Translations under genes and position numbers: made by a program | NCBI GenBank assembly: GCA_021464245.1 | Contig: JADCRB010000034.1 | Span: forward strand, 1,116,001 to 1,180,000 | DNA: 64,000 nucleotides | Origin: Carallia brachiata | Taxonomy: Eukaryota > Streptophyta > Magnoliopsida > Malpighiales > Rhizophoraceae | Direction of reading: 5' to 3' | Part shown: piece by piece, positions 37,724 to 49,780 of the stretch | Numbering within the stretch: position 1 is the stretch's first letter | Layout of the letters: every line of letters starts with the position of its first letter | The notes under the pieces: model-generated | Told to the model about the DNA's origin: nothing | Database searches by the model: none | Seen by the model: the letters and a program-made list of their open reading frames with translations, nothing else

Positions 37724-38429
37724 ATATCAGTAATAATAGTGGTAACAATGGATTATATTTATGTAATTATAATATAATCTTATATAATACAATTAAATAC
37801 CATAAGATTACTAAATAATCACAATTACAATAAAAAAAATCGTGAATATAATTGGCAAATTTTAAAATTCTGAAGAAGTTACGGAATGACCGAATAACTA
37901 TGACAGTAAATCTTAAAGTAGAATTCAAATGTGTAAAGATCTAAATTTTTAACTAGTTTACACACATAAGCGGCGACACTAGTTACTCTTTCTAGTTATC
38001 CTACTCCTCACCAGAATATGTCTACTAAGGACAAAACTAAGTCCACGCACCAGCAAAAAATAGAACGTAGCTATATGTCTCTAACTCTCTATCCATTTCA
38101 AATTGAGGCACCTTGCAGTCGGGAATAAGAATCATACCTTAATTGGTCATTGGGCAACACTTTGAAGTTTGGGTTTTCAAGGTGACGGCGAAGGGTCAGC
38201 CAGCCAGTTTCGAGCGCATGAAAAGAAATTAGGGATTTCAATTGAGAGAGGGGAAGACTAGAATATCAGAAGTCGCGAAGGCAAGCAAGCGAGAAGCATG
38301 GGTGTCGGCCATGCCATGGACAGACAATGTGGATGCATGGCACGTCAAAAGCGACGGACCAGAGAAATTTTCTGTTGATTTTCATAAAAATTGTCTGTTA
38401 ATCGTAATTTTACAAGGTGCCGAACACTA
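37343..38429. other. Intergenic DNA upstream of the DUF247 pseudogene
   Basis: It holds an (ATT)n microsatellite. At about 38140 the minus strand shows a splice-donor-like AAG|GTATGA, and a CAG|AAG acceptor lies just before the DUF247 ATG. A non-coding leader exon for that gene is possible. Nothing else is recognised. Confidence 0.4.
37683..37722. repeat. (ATT)n microsatellite
   Basis: About 12 uninterrupted trinucleotide units. Confidence 0.9.
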
Positions 38430-38755
38430 AGGGTGTGTTTGTTTGTAATAAAATGTTTTACAGGAAAAAAATTTTCTCATTTTTTAATATTTATTTTATA
38501 TAAAATATTTTATAACGAAAAAATTGAAAAAAAAATTTGAGATTTTTAAGAAAAATAACTTCTCTTTTTTTTAAATTGAAGTTATTTTTCAGAAAAAATA
38601 TAAAGTGTAGTTTAAATAAATGATAAGAGAAAATCATTATTTCACTGTAAATATTTTTTCTTACAAATATTTTATAAAAATAAATTATTTTATAACAAAA
38701 AAATGGCTCGTAAAAAAAAAAGAAAAAATATCTTATGCATGACAAACAGACTTTA
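38430..38755. mobile_element. MITE-like foldback element
   Basis: It starts GGGTGTGTTTGTTTG and ends with the approximate inverse (ACAAACAGACTTTAAG). A central foldback pairs GAAAAATAACTT with AAGTTATTTTTC. It is AT-rich and encodes nothing. Target-site duplications could not be settled by eye. Confidence 0.5.
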
Positions 38756-38787
38756 AGCAACATATTTTTCATACATGTGTTAGAAGA

Positions 38788-38959
38788 GTAATACTAAATA
38801 TTTAAAAAATCGTATTATAAAATATTTTAAAATATATAATTGTGAAAAAAAATTATTAATTCTTTTAACACTGTTAAATTAAAAAAAATTAACGATATTT
38901 TTTATAATTATCTATTTTAAAATATTTTATAACACTATTTTTTAAATATTTAGTATTAC
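38788..38959. mobile_element. 172-bp MITE with about 50-bp inverted ends
   Basis: The left end GTAATACTAAATATTTAAAA is mirrored at the right by TTTTAAATATTTAGTATTAC. The match continues inward through ATAAAATATTTTAAAATA on both sides with few mismatches. The element is almost a complete hairpin. Its target-site duplication is unclear. Confidence 0.75.
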
Positions 38960-38974
38960 CATGTTACAGTAGAA

Positions 38975-40270
38975 ATGGAAGAAGTCAAGAACAGATACGA
39001 TAACAACTTCCAAAACGAAATGTTGAAACAATCGAAGGAAAATTTAAAAAGATCCCGAAACAACTTAAAGGACTTTCCGAGAAAGTGCCATTGGCAAGAG
39101 AGACAAGGAGATGTAACAGACGGCGACTGCCACGCAGAAACCTTGGCGGCCACGGATCGGATCGAATCGAACCATATATATACAAATGATACAATGGAAA
39201 TATACAATACAAGACTGATTGGCTTCGGTCACCAATGACGCTAGGCTAGCTTTAGACCTTTAGTTTTTGCTTTGCTTAATTAAGTCAATTTCTAATATCA
39301 TACGGACACCAGTTTGCCAACATTTGTTTTTTTGGCAATTCTGAGATTCAAAAATTAATTTATAGTAGGAACGGGTCACAGGACAATAGTGAACTACCAA
39401 GAACTCTAAAATGACAAGACACAAATAGTAAACGTTTTTTGCTTTTAAATTGATATATGATGTGCAATAAAGTAATACAATCTACATATACTCTATAATA
39501 AGAGGTTTTTGAAGGTTATTCAATAACTATTTCATATTTATGTTGTATTGTTATAGATTTTTCAAGAGGTTTTTGAAGGTGATACAATATTGTGACGTGT
39601 AGTATTAGGTTTAAAATTTGTTAAAATTACAGTTGGACTGTGGGGAGGTCCATTTCAAACTACTAGTACTTTGGTAATGAATTGATCTTATGAGAGAGAT
39701 TGAATAGAGATAGCAACAGTTTAAAAGTCAACTCCAACTTAATGATTTGATAATTTATATATCAGCAAAATAATTTTTTTTTTAATTATAAATTTTAAGA
39801 AATTTGTTCTAGATCTTATACATAAAAAAACAAAAAAAATAATAGGACCTACTACTAACCCGTCAGCCACCCATGCTTTAAACCTGTTCATCTACTTTTT
39901 CTTTTGTAAAAAAAAATTGAAATCTTGTCGCCACACATACGTGGGTACTTTTCCTTTTTCATTCAAGATCGTTGACCCGGCAATAAAGGGGTTTCTGATC
40001 TCCCACAAAATCGTAACCTTTCTCTCATAAAATCAAGTATGTTTTAAGTTTTAAACTGCTTGGTCTTCACTTTGTCGAATTACCCACCCCACATATACGA
40101 GCACCTAACCTTGAACGGACACATTTGGACCACATGGGTCAACATTGGTAACCTCCTTCTGATGCTTCCCTTCCCCTGTTAGGCCCTGCCCTGATGGCTG
40201 TTATCCAATCAGTGCACCTATTTTTCACTTACGGGTCAACATACATAGCATATTGGTGGCGACGTGGTGT
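38975..40270. other. Intergenic/promoter DNA upstream of the methyltransferase gene
   Basis: An unremarkable frame at 38975-39238 matches no family. Near 39500-39590 a short direct repeat ('aagaggtttttgaaggt') occurs twice. Nothing else is supported. Confidence 0.45.
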
Positions 40271-40271
40271 C

Positions 40272-40279
40272 TATATATG
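40272..40279 (+). promoter_or_regulatory. TATA box of the methyltransferase gene
   Basis: TATATATG lies about 90 bases before the ATG at 40367. The expected leader of about 60 bases contains an A-run just before the start codon. Confidence 0.5.
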
Positions 40280-40366
40280 TAAGTGAATCCGGGAAGGCAG
40301 ATCTCACCCAAACATCTTGAAGATCAAGAAACAATAGCTCGAGGAATAGGGAAAAAAAAAAAATAA

Positions 40367-41951
40367 ATGGCAGAGTTGTTCGTTAAGCAAGCAGAGCAAT
40401 ATGCAGCGGCCAGGCCAACATACCCTCAAGAACTGTTCCATTTCATAGCCTCCAAAGTACCCACTCATGATTTTGCATGGGACGTTGGCACTGGAAGCGG
40501 CCAGGCCGCCCTATCTGTGAGTCCCCTTTCTTTCTTGACATTTTCCAGTACTTCGCCCTTTTTACCCGACATGTCAAACGGCTGAGTTGTGTTGGGTTTA
40601 AATTGAATTACTTTATATTCAAGTTATTTTAAATTGAGTTATGTATGAGTCACATCGTACTTAAGTTAGATTTAGCTCTGAGTTGACTCGCGGATTAACA
40701 TATTGTTGTGTTAAAATCAGTTTATTTTCATCAATTTTTTATTTATCATGCATTCAAATATAATTAGATAATTATTTATATACTTATTTATATACATGAC
40801 ATATTATAGATAGGGTATCATTAGGTGGCCAAATATCAATAGTCAAACAGTATATATACAACGTTTGATTTGTACAATAAAATTTATTTTTTTGTGCAAT
40901 TACAACTAAAAAATATGAATCGGAAAAAACAGTAATGTTTTTTTGTATTATTTTTTATTATTACAGTTGCACAAAATATATTTATAGTTGCACAAAGTAT
41001 CAGTTTGAAAATTATTTGAGCACAATTAGTATGGCCACCTATCTTTTCCGTTATAAATAACTCATTATCATGCTTATTATTTCTATATATTAATTAGATA
41101 TTATTACGAGCCCAGTAAGTGTGAGCCCAGAATCAAAGATACTAGAACATGTATTCTTTCATTAAATTTCAGTTTTTTTTCTCCATTTTCCCTGTTAGTA
41201 TGATTTTTTGTTCAACCATTGCATAGGCAGGCCTACCGGGGAAACACTGATTAGTGGTAACGTCGGAATCAGTATCTTCGTACCTTACTTTATTCAATTT
41301 TCTTTTCAGTTAGCTGGGATTTTCAAGAACATAGTAGGCACGGACACCAGCTTAAAACAACTGGAATTTGCACCAAACCTGCCCAATGTGCAGTACCGAC
41401 AGACTCCTCCAGTGATGTCAATGGAGGAGCTTGAACAAATAGTTTCGTCACAATCTGGTGTTGATTTAGTCACCATTGCTCAAGCCCTTCATTGGTTTGA
41501 CTTCCCTACATTTTACCAACAAGTTAAATGGGTGCTCAAAAAGCCCCATGGAGTCATTGCTGCTTGGTGCTACACCGTGCCAGAAGTGAATCACTCTGTG
41601 GACTCTGTGTTCAATCCATTTTATACCGTTGATTCAAAACCTTTCTGGGACCCCGAGAGAAATTTTGTAGATGAAAAGTACAAGACCGTTGATTTTCCGT
41701 TTCAGCCCGTGGAGGGGACCGATCATACAGGACCGTTCCAGTTTGTAACGGAGAGACTAATGACATTAGAAGAGTATTTTACTTACATAACATCATGGTC
41801 TGCATATCAAACGGCTAAGGAAAAGGGCGTGGAGCTTTTAAGGGATGATGTGATACAGAATTTCAAGGATGCTTGGAATGAAGATGGGCAGGACCAAAAG
41901 GTTGTCAAGTTTCCTGTTCACCTGAGGATTGGTAGGGTGGGAAATGCATGA
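40367..41951 (+). CDS. SAM-dependent methyltransferase, class I (plant DDB_G0268948-like)
   Basis: Two exons, 40367-40516 and 41310-41951, join in phase 0 to 263 residues. The start MAELFVKQAEQYAAARPTYP is typical of this family of small cytosolic methyltransferases. Motif I is DVGTGSGQA at residues 39-47, whose codons end at the intron. The second exon continues LAGIFKNIVGTDTSLKQLE, then VDLVTIAQALHWFDFPTFYQ, and ends RIGRVGNA. Related plant genes are stress- or pathogen-induced, but their substrate is not known, so I assign only the class. The 793-bp intron contains an upstream in-frame ATG frame (41208) that does not belong to the mature mRNA. The frame is intact. Confidence 0.9.
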
Positions 41952-43301
41952 GATTGGGATGCTTAATAACCAGTCAGAACATTGAAGTATTTTTATTTGT
42001 TGTGGTGTACTAAAGGCGTCATTTTGATGAAAATTTGCATTCAAAATAAAATCTTTTCAGTTGTCTTCGATTAAGCAATTATTTTCATGAAATGGCTTTC
42101 TGCATCTAGATATTGGGTTTGAGAGGCATTGATAGTTAACAAGCCGCAGCAGGGCATTGAAACAGAGACTAAATATGACATTTTAAGCTATATTTAGTAG
42201 TGCGTTTCATCTGCATTGAGGTGAATAAAAGTTAATTTGAGAGTCAATTGTTTAATAATATTTTTTACAACTGAATTTTAAATATGCTATTCTCAAAACC
42301 AATGTTTAATGTGAATGGCAAATACAGATGGTGCCTGCACACTCAGCGACTACAAAAGGAATAAAACTATCCAGATTTACAATGTTCTCAGTTATGGAAA
42401 AATGTCCGAGCAAGGATTGATCTAGATTGGCCTGCCAATCATTCTAATCACAACAAACATTTTGCTTTCATAATCCACATGGTATATGAAGCCGCTTCTT
42501 ATTCAGAGCCCCTTTTAAACAAGTTAGAAAATGAATCGAGAGTTTTAGTGCCACTGCGTTTCAAATTTCAATTTTCAACCTTTCAACCGTTTGGCAACAT
42601 TCTAAACTTATTAAGGTATAACAGGCCTAGATAGAGAACATTAACCAATATTGCTTCAGATTCGCCTCAGATAACAATTTGAACGAAGTTGCAGCATCCT
42701 AGAAAACGAGTTTATTGAAGTGCCATTAGGGCAGTATTAATACTGCCGAGAGAAATACTACTACTTTTACAATCTACCCTTTTTAAAATTTTAGCCTCCT
42801 TTTAGATATCACATCATAATGTACAAATCTTTATTATGTATGTCCATGTTGTTACTAATCCCAACTTTCTTTTAAAAATTATAAATTTTGCTTGAGGGAA
42901 TGATACGAGTTACAATTTTTTTTTTTTAAATACAAAGACGAGTATATATATATACACACATAAATAAAAAAAAAAACATGAATGGAGAAGTTTATATCTA
43001 TTATGAGGTGGTAATTTGATTAGTGGTATATTTCTTTTGATATCTATCTTTTCTTCACGAGAGGAATTATGCTTTAAAAAAAATTTTGGTAATGAGTTTG
43101 TTTAATAAAATAGTTGGATGAAGATATCAACTATAAAAAATTAACTCGTGTTATTATTGATATATAGATATATTAACTCATTTTTTTTTAGTTGAAAAAA
43201 GAAAAATAATATTATAATAATAAAATAATATAAATTGTTATATAATTAAAATTCTTTTAAAAAAAATTGATGGATGTTGGTGGGTGTCAGTTTGTTGCTC
43301 A

Positions 43302-43353
<52 letters not shown>

Positions 43354-43614
43354 GAAGAGGTCCATATCTTAATCACGAATTAATATCTTCCTCTCTCCCT
43401 TCCTAATTAGGAGGAGTCAACTCCATAGCCTCTGCAATTACAAACAAACAACACAAGAAAAAATAAAAAGCACCGACAAGTACAGAAGCCCTCTCCACCC
43501 AGGAAGATTTTACATACCAATTAGAAGCTTCTCGTCTTTCAAAAGAACAAAGGCAATATCTTTTAGGTCTCCGTTAGTTCTATCAAAGAACAGTCGGAAA
43601 AAAATTCAAAAGAA
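41952..43614. other. Intergenic DNA between the methyltransferase and FIS1A
   Basis: No gene is seen. A long A-tract lies at 43307-43349 about 270 bp before the FIS1A ATG. Nearby DNA is strongly AT-rich (42950-43270). Confidence 0.5.
43307..43349. repeat. Poly(A) tract, about 43 bases
   Basis: Uninterrupted A-run on the plus strand. It could be a retroposon tail, but no element could be delimited upstream. Confidence 0.9.
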
Positions 43615-46076
43615 ATGGACGCAAAGATCGGTCAGTTCTTTGAGTCTGTTGGGTCCTTCTTCTCCGGCGGCGATCAGATCCCTTGGAGCAACCCCGACAT
43701 CATCTTGGTAAGCCCCTTCACTTATATCCGGCACTAACGATTTTATCATCGATAGATTCAAAGTGAAGCCCATCAAAATTTTTTTTAAAAAAATGTGGGT
43801 TTTTTGGGGATTTGGGTTTTTATTATTTTTCCGTTTGGTTTTGGGGAGACGAGGGATGTTTATGCATGTGTTTTGCTGGAAATATAAGCCCTAATTTTGT
43901 TTTGTTTTGTCCTTTTTTTTTTCTGTTAGTAATAAAGTTTTTTTTTTTTTTTTTTTTTAGTTTTCCTAAATTTAGACCAACTGGATAGGGGAACGAGATA
44001 GTTGGGGAGGACGAGGGTTCGAATCTTTGACCTCATGCTTACTGACATATTGTCAATGCCGTTTGAGCTAGAAGCTCACGGCAAAGATAGTTTGTACTTG
44101 AAGTTCGTCCGTTTGATATATGAGGAACAAAATTGGGTGACTTGGTGGCTGTATATTTGTTCCGGATTGAGGCTATAATTGGTGATAAGAAAATAGAAAA
44201 ACGGGCGAAGATTGAATTTTTAAAAGATAACACTTCGAATGTATTTTGATTAAATTGCAGCATTTTTTTGTTTTTTCGGGAAACATGACCTGAGATGTCA
44301 TTTTATACCATTGCCGTTTATTTAATCGTATCACTGAAAAGGGAATTTGGTCCTAGTTAATCTAAGTTAGGAACAGAGTCGCAATGAAGACCTTATAAAG
44401 ATTTTTCAGTATGGTTAGGCTAGGGGATTGGTAATATGTATGTGAAAATGATGAGACTAAAACTATGAAGATTAAAAGCACGTGCTTTTGTTCCTTAGAT
44501 AGAAGATGACTTTTTGTGGGAAGAACCACTGACAAGGGAGTAGTTTTGTTACTGAACAAGCAGAAGGAAAAAATAGGAGCATCAATTGCCCAGTGGTCGA
44601 TTTCTTGAATTCTTTCCTTCAAAATGATCCTAGTGAAATCTATTAATTCTCCTCAGCTGTTATCTTCTTTTCTCCACCAATGTTTACCCAGGTTATATTG
44701 AAGCTTATTATATAGGTCTATAAGGTTTTCGAAAATTGCGATCAAAGTGTTGGAATATTTTCTGTTTTTTGTCCTTCACTATTTTTGCTGTTATGTTGTT
44801 TGCTGCAACGCCCTAAACCAATACTCTCCTGCTGCTGTATGATTGACATTAATTTTAAGGCTGAGCACCAGATCTATGTTTCTGCCATTACAGAAAATTG
44901 TCTCTTGGCTAATGTCTGTCAGGGCTGTGAAAGAGAGGTTGCGGATGCTGCTAAGGGTGACTCTGATGAACTTAAGAATGAAAGCATCATGCGGTTGTCA
45001 TGGGCTCTTGTCCACTCAAGACAATCAGATAATGTGCAGCGTGGCATAGCTATGCTTGAAGGTGAGATAAAGTAAATTATGTTTGAGTCTATTGAATTCC
45101 ACTGATGGTACCAGCTTCTGCTTGTCAACATGTAAAAGATCTGAGATATTTTCTTTTTGATCTGTTATAAACATCCAAACAGTTTTGCTAAGGGATTTGA
45201 CAGCATTCTGGTGTCTGTATTTGGACAGTACATTTGATACCTTTTGTTTTCTTACTCGTTTAGTTGTCTTTTGCCTGTTTTAGCTGTTTGGATTTTTTTT
45301 CCCTTTGAAAGTGTACTTACCATCTCCATTTGCATCCTTTCTCGCCGTCCACCCTGTCTTGACCTCTTTTTCTATCTTCTTTGGATGTCTCTATGAGAAT
45401 CAAATGCAGTTACAGTGTATAAAGTTGTCATCTTCAGTCCATTGGCCACTTTGCAGCTCAGTTCTTGGCCAATAATCTCTTCTTTTCTTCATCTTATTGC
45501 TTCAACTTATAGGAATTGCATATCTCTTGAGATCTTTTGGTAATTAACATCTCATTCTTTGCAGCATCGCTAGCCAATAGTAGCTCACCTTTGCAGCAGC
45601 GGGAAAAGATCTATCTTCTAGCTGTTGGATATTACAGAAGTGGTGATTATACAAGGAGCAGGCAGCTAGTGGAGAAATGTTTGGAGGTCCTCTCTCTCTC
45701 TCTCTCTCACTCTCTTTCTCTCTGACGTGCAAATCAATAGTTGTATTTGTAATCCAGTCAAGTCATTGCTTAAATCTCCCCATGCCTTTACATCCTGTGT
45801 CTGTATCCTTATTCTGAAACTTGTACTATTGTAGATTTCACCTGACTGGAGGCAGGCCCTGGCTCTCAAGAAGGCTATTGAAGACAGAATTGCTCGAGGT
45901 GATGTATAGCTGATGTTATCCATACACTGATCTAAATACGATTATGTACATTTCTATAAATAAATTTTGAATGCATTGGTTGGAGTGCAGATGGTGTAAT
46001 TGGAATAGGTATTACTGCAACTGCTGTGGGGCTTGTAGCTGGTGGAATTGCTGCAGCACTGGCTCGCAAAAAATGA
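43615..46076 (+). CDS. FIS1A: Mitochondrial fission 1 protein A (FIS1A)
   Basis: Five exons join to 167 residues: 43615-43707, 44923-45061, 45565-45686, 45835-45898, 45991-46076. The N-terminus MDAKIGQFFESVGSFFSGGD is that of plant FIS1A. The TPR-like core follows (CEREVADAAKGDSDELKNES, IMRLSWALVHSRQSDNVQRG, KIYLLAVGYYRSGDYTRSRQ). The protein ends with a single tail anchor (GVIGIGITATAVGLVAGGIA) and basic ALARKK, which targets mitochondria and peroxisomes. FIS1 recruits dynamin-related proteins for organelle division. Length matches Arabidopsis FIS1A (about 170). The donor of intron 3 (GAG|GTCCTC) abuts a (CT)n microsatellite at 45688-45722. Intron 1 carries a T-run and a dispersed-repeat phrase (gagggttcgaatc, 43994). 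Confidence 0.95.
45688..45722. repeat. (CT)n microsatellite at a FIS1A splice donor
   Basis: An imperfect CT run begins one base after the donor GT of intron 3 and fills positions +3 to about +36. Confidence 0.85.
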
Positions 46077-46976
46077 CCTCCTCAATCTCAATTATGCCCG
46101 CAAGAACGTGCCATTGATCTGGCACTCCTTGCTTATGTTCTTTCCCGCTTTCGCCTAGAAGAGTTTTCAATAACAGTGCATTGTCAGGTTTCGGCCTCAC
46201 TTGGCTGTCTGTAATACGTTAGTTGTTGTCTTGTAAATTAACAAATGTGTAATTATGTTTTCCAACATTTTCTTTGAAAGTTGCATTTACATCTTTTGGA
46301 CTATTGAAGGAGTGCAGTTTTGTTCTTCACAGTCAATTTACAAAAGTGGGATGTGAAAGATTTTTACCTATAATCCAGGGTACAGCCTTTCAGGTGCTTT
46401 TGCAGGCTATGCATGTGAAGTAGAGTTGGCAGTCTTGCCTTTTTCACTCCTCTCTCCTTGAACTGAAAAAACTGAGGCGTGATGGTCAAAACAGTTCGAT
46501 CGTCCTCATTGAAGTGGAGGAGTCCTGATCATTAGACTCAATTACTAAACATCAACACGACCGCGGGGTCCTTGAACCATTCGATGACGAATTTTGTAGT
46601 GGGAAAAGTTAGGTACATACCATGGTTGACACAAAGTTAATACTAGAAGATTTGGACTATTGTGTCCAAATAAATTATTGAAGATTTTAAGATTCGGACT
46701 TGAAAAAAAATTATAAATAAATTATTAGATTAATTATAGATCTTTAACATATTGTAGATTGTATGACTGCTGTAGATTGTATGACTGCGTAGTAATATTC
46801 TTTAACAATTTGCTCTTTTCGTGTTTTTGGGTGAAGGTAATTTGCTACTTCGGCATGCAGTCGCACAACCACGATTATTGACTTAAAATGACGTTGTCGT
46901 TATTCCAGCTTATTTCAATGAGAGTGACCTCCGTTGTCAGCTCTTGATTAGAAACGTCTCATCCTGCTATTGCAAC
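46077..46976. other. Intergenic gap between convergent FIS1A and BAHD genes
   Basis: It should hold both 3' UTRs. I see no other coding or structural feature. Confidence 0.5.
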
Positions 46977-48368
46977 TTATTTAACATCCTCAGCATTTGA
47001 ATCAAGTGAACAAAATAACTCGGTAAATTTTCTGGCCGCAGACTTTGGCAAGCAAATGCAAACCACCATTTTCCCACTGGGGTCAGCGTCCCCTTCTGGC
47101 AGGAGTACACAGACTTGTGGGGTTGGGGTCAGGTCTATAGGACCTGCATAAATTGGCCTTCCCCAGCCAAAATCTGCAGATTCGTATATTGGGAATCTAG
47201 TCCATTGTGTTATTGTCAATTTTCCTCCAAATTCAAGCCTCGTCGGCCTGTACACTTCTACATAATCAATCGTTGATCTCAAGTACTCCTCCGACACACC
47301 AACCCGAGCCTCTCGTACCAACCGCGTGATATCAGAGAGATGGCCGTTAACAAGCTCATACACAGAGCTCATCGCACAGGCTAAACACACGACATTACCG
47401 TAGAAGCCTTCTTTCAATGGTGTTTTAAGCTTTTGGCGAGCATTAACTGAAAACGTTAGTCTAAGCTCATATTCTAGTGGTTTCACATCCAGTGCTTTCA
47501 CCCATGACGTCCATATGTGAGCTGCCATGGCATCAAAAGTAGTGCAAGCAAACTTCTCATTCCTGGCCTGAGCGAGACTTTTCACTCGAGCTTGGAAGTC
47601 TTGGCTAACGCGGTAACACTTCTGAACCGGCTTTTCTTGCCATAAGGTCATTGTTAAGCTCGAGCCATCGTCGACCTTCATAAACTCAATATGAGGATAT
47701 TTCACCACTGGTGGATTGCGCGGCCGGAAAATTTCCCTGTCCCAACATGGTGTTGGATTTGTCACCAAGGTCCCTAATTTTGCTGTGGCGGCCCAGGAAT
47801 TGAGGAATTGCATGGCGCCAAGACCATCACAGATGCAATGGCAGAGTCTCAAACCCAGGCTGAAGCCACCACAAGTAAAGAGGGTTACCTGAGCTATAAG
47901 TAATGGCATGTTGAGGACCTTATACTGTCCCTCATCTGGAAATGTATAAATCAATGGCGCCCAGGCCGGGTTTGGGACCTTGAGATCTCCTAGTTCAGCA
48001 AAGGACATGTCTGATTTTGCCTCAATCATAAGCGCACCTTGTTCTGGTCCAAAAAACACCTCCAACTTCCCATTCTCAACTTCTCTAAGCCTACCTGATA
48101 AAGGGTAGTAAGGTACTAAAACACAAGCCAAAGCATCGCGTAGAGTCTTCATGACAGGCGTACGAGTGGAGTTCGAGCAATCTGATCTGTAGAAGTATAT
48201 TGTTGGAGTGAAAACACGTGTTCCAATCGTGTCATCGAGATTTGACAGGTAGAGGCTGTCACCTGGGGCAACTGGTATGGGTCCTGCAGGCACTACAGGA
48301 ATTAAACGGGCAATAGTTATGGGGATGTTTATGTGGGGGAATTGGAGCTCTTGAACCCCTGAAGCCAT
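46977..48368 (-). CDS. BAHD-family acyltransferase, intact and intronless
   Basis: From the first in-frame ATG at 48368 the product is 463 residues. The open frame extends about 23 codons further upstream without another ATG, so this start is preferred; length is normal for the family. The catalytic HxxxD motif is HCICD (residues 177-181), with the usual following GLGA. The structural DFGWG motif is at residues 399-403, then RPIYAGP. LSNLDD near residue 41 and PYYPLSGRL at 86-94 are also family marks. BAHD enzymes move acyl groups from CoA thioesters to alcohols or amines (esters, cuticle monomers, phenylpropanoid conjugates) in the cytosol. The acceptor cannot be inferred here. A TATAAATA lies about 325 bp upstream on the minus strand (48692-48699). 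Confidence 0.92.
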   Translation of the reverse strand: MASGVQELQFPHINIPITIARLIPVVPAGPIPVAPGDSLYLSNLDDTIGTRVFTPTIYFYRSDCSNSTRTPVMKTLRDALACVLVPYYPLSGRLREVENGKLEVFFGPEQGALMIEAKSDMSFAELGDLKVPNPAWAPLIYTFPDEGQYKVLNMPLLIAQVTLFTCGGFSLGLRLCHCICDGLGAMQFLNSWAATAKLGTLVTNPTPCWDREIFRPRNPPVVKYPHIEFMKVDDGSSLTMTLWQEKPVQKCYRVSQDFQARVKSLAQARNEKFACTTFDAMAAHIWTSWVKALDVKPLEYELRLTFSVNARQKLKTPLKEGFYGNVVCLACAMSSVYELVNGHLSDITRLVREARVGVSEEYLRSTIDYVEVYRPTRLEFGGKLTITQWTRFPIYESADFGWGRPIYAGPIDLTPTPQVCVLLPEGDADPSGKMVVCICLPKSAARKFTELFCSLDSNAEDVK

Positions 48369-48894
48369 GAGAGAATGCCGAGATATCAAGCCTAAGGGCA
48401 CCACATTTGTGGAAGCAAATGTTGGCCTAGATAACAAAAAGAAGTCCCGGCGATGCTGCCGGAAAATGTTTGGAGTTTTGTTGGTCTGAAGCAGTTGACA
48501 GCAACACTATGCATTCACCAAAGCCACGCTCGTGGCCGAAAAGTTCCGCAATTCACCTGCATTCTTCGAAGATTACTTTAATACAATTAGAAACTGAAGG
48601 AGCAGGCAGAAGATGCACAAGGAATGCGTGCAAAGGTAGTTTGTTGAAACTTAGGAGTCCAATAATTCCTTTAAGTTATCCCAAACTCAGATATTTATAA
48701 TGCATATTAAATCTAGTACTGTCTCCATGGTATAATTTAATGAAAAATCTATGCTTTGGGCTAACGGACCCCAATTCAAGTATTAACGAAAGCAGGTAAT
48801 GTTAAAGGCTTATTGACTGCAGCAAGGAAGGCTGATAAGAGGGTAATTTTTCACAAAAACAAAAACAAAAAATTTGATACGAAGAAGCGAAATC

Positions 48895-49110
48895 TCCCTG
48901 TTGAAGGTAATATTCAGAAAACCAGATTCTGAATGTCGTAAATCACAAGAAAATAACAAGTACAAGACCGCTCATACAAAAGAAAAGAAAACAAACTAGG
49001 AAACAAAAAAGCCGTTTTTTTTTCCAGTCCATTGTTATGATTCTTGCTCCTGCATGGTACCACAGATGCTTCACGAAGGTCGTCTGCTATTTCTTTGGTC
49101 AAGCACAAAG
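48895..49110 (-). pseudogene. Small relic of the lysine-rich tandem gene (third copy)
   Basis: 48898-49050 matches the 3' UTR and stop region of the two full copies. Examples are 'ctgttgaagg..att..aaaaccagattct' and 'ttttttttccag' just before the C-terminal codons (compare 54045-54180 and 49650-49785). On the minus strand it reads EASVVP then KNHNNG, echoing EASVVPEPVV from exon 2 and KEKNHYNQQP from exon 3 of copy 1. The middle of the gene is therefore deleted. Confidence 0.55.
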
Positions 49111-49780
49111 ATAACGTTGAGTTTTCTTAGCCCCCTTTCCCCATTGAGCCAAAACGGAAGTCGATAGAGACAATCTTAAGTTCAATAACGAGTACTACCT
49201 GTAATTATTATTGGGTTTTCCTCCATTATTATTGGGCGCCACTACATAGACACAAAGACCAGGAACGTAGGATGCAGATCAATAACTAGTACTACCTGTA
49301 TACACATTGTTGATAGCAATATGCACACTGCAAAGAAAACCAAAAACCTCTAAAAGCTTATAAACTTGTGGCTAAGATTGATGTTAACAGATTTATCAAC
49401 AATGTACATAAGAAATAACCACTTATTAATCTGCATCTACGTCCCTGTGCCCACATAAATTTTTTGATTATTATTTGTAGATTTTTTTATCTTTTCGACG
49501 GGTTTAGTTGTATGGTATGGGAGCCAGTCAGTTTGTCATAGGTGGGAGTGCGTTTGCATGAACAAAACTATTCGACAAGAACTAATATAAAACATCTCAT
49601 CTTCATCTCCAGAAACTTTTTTCCTGTCAAGCATATGCAAAAGTTCACTGTTGAAGGTCATTTTCACAAAACCAGATCCTCGGTGTCTTATTTTCCAAGG
49701 GACAAAACGAACATGATAAGCACGCGTCCGCCTATGGGAAAGAAAAGAGAAGACGAGGAGCAAAATTTGTTTTTCCCAGC

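Noticed and set aside
38975..39238. 87-codon open frame after a MITE
   Set aside because: Hydrophilic product without family resemblance; the opposite strand looks like an old leader sequence.
41208..41309. Alternative methyltransferase start in the intron
   Set aside because: The extra residues match nothing in the family, and exon 1 supplies motif I in phase with a clean GT-AG intron.
43990..44080. tRNA or SINE in FIS1A intron 1 (gagggttcgaatc)
   Set aside because: Only a B-box-like phrase; no A box at correct spacing and no tail.
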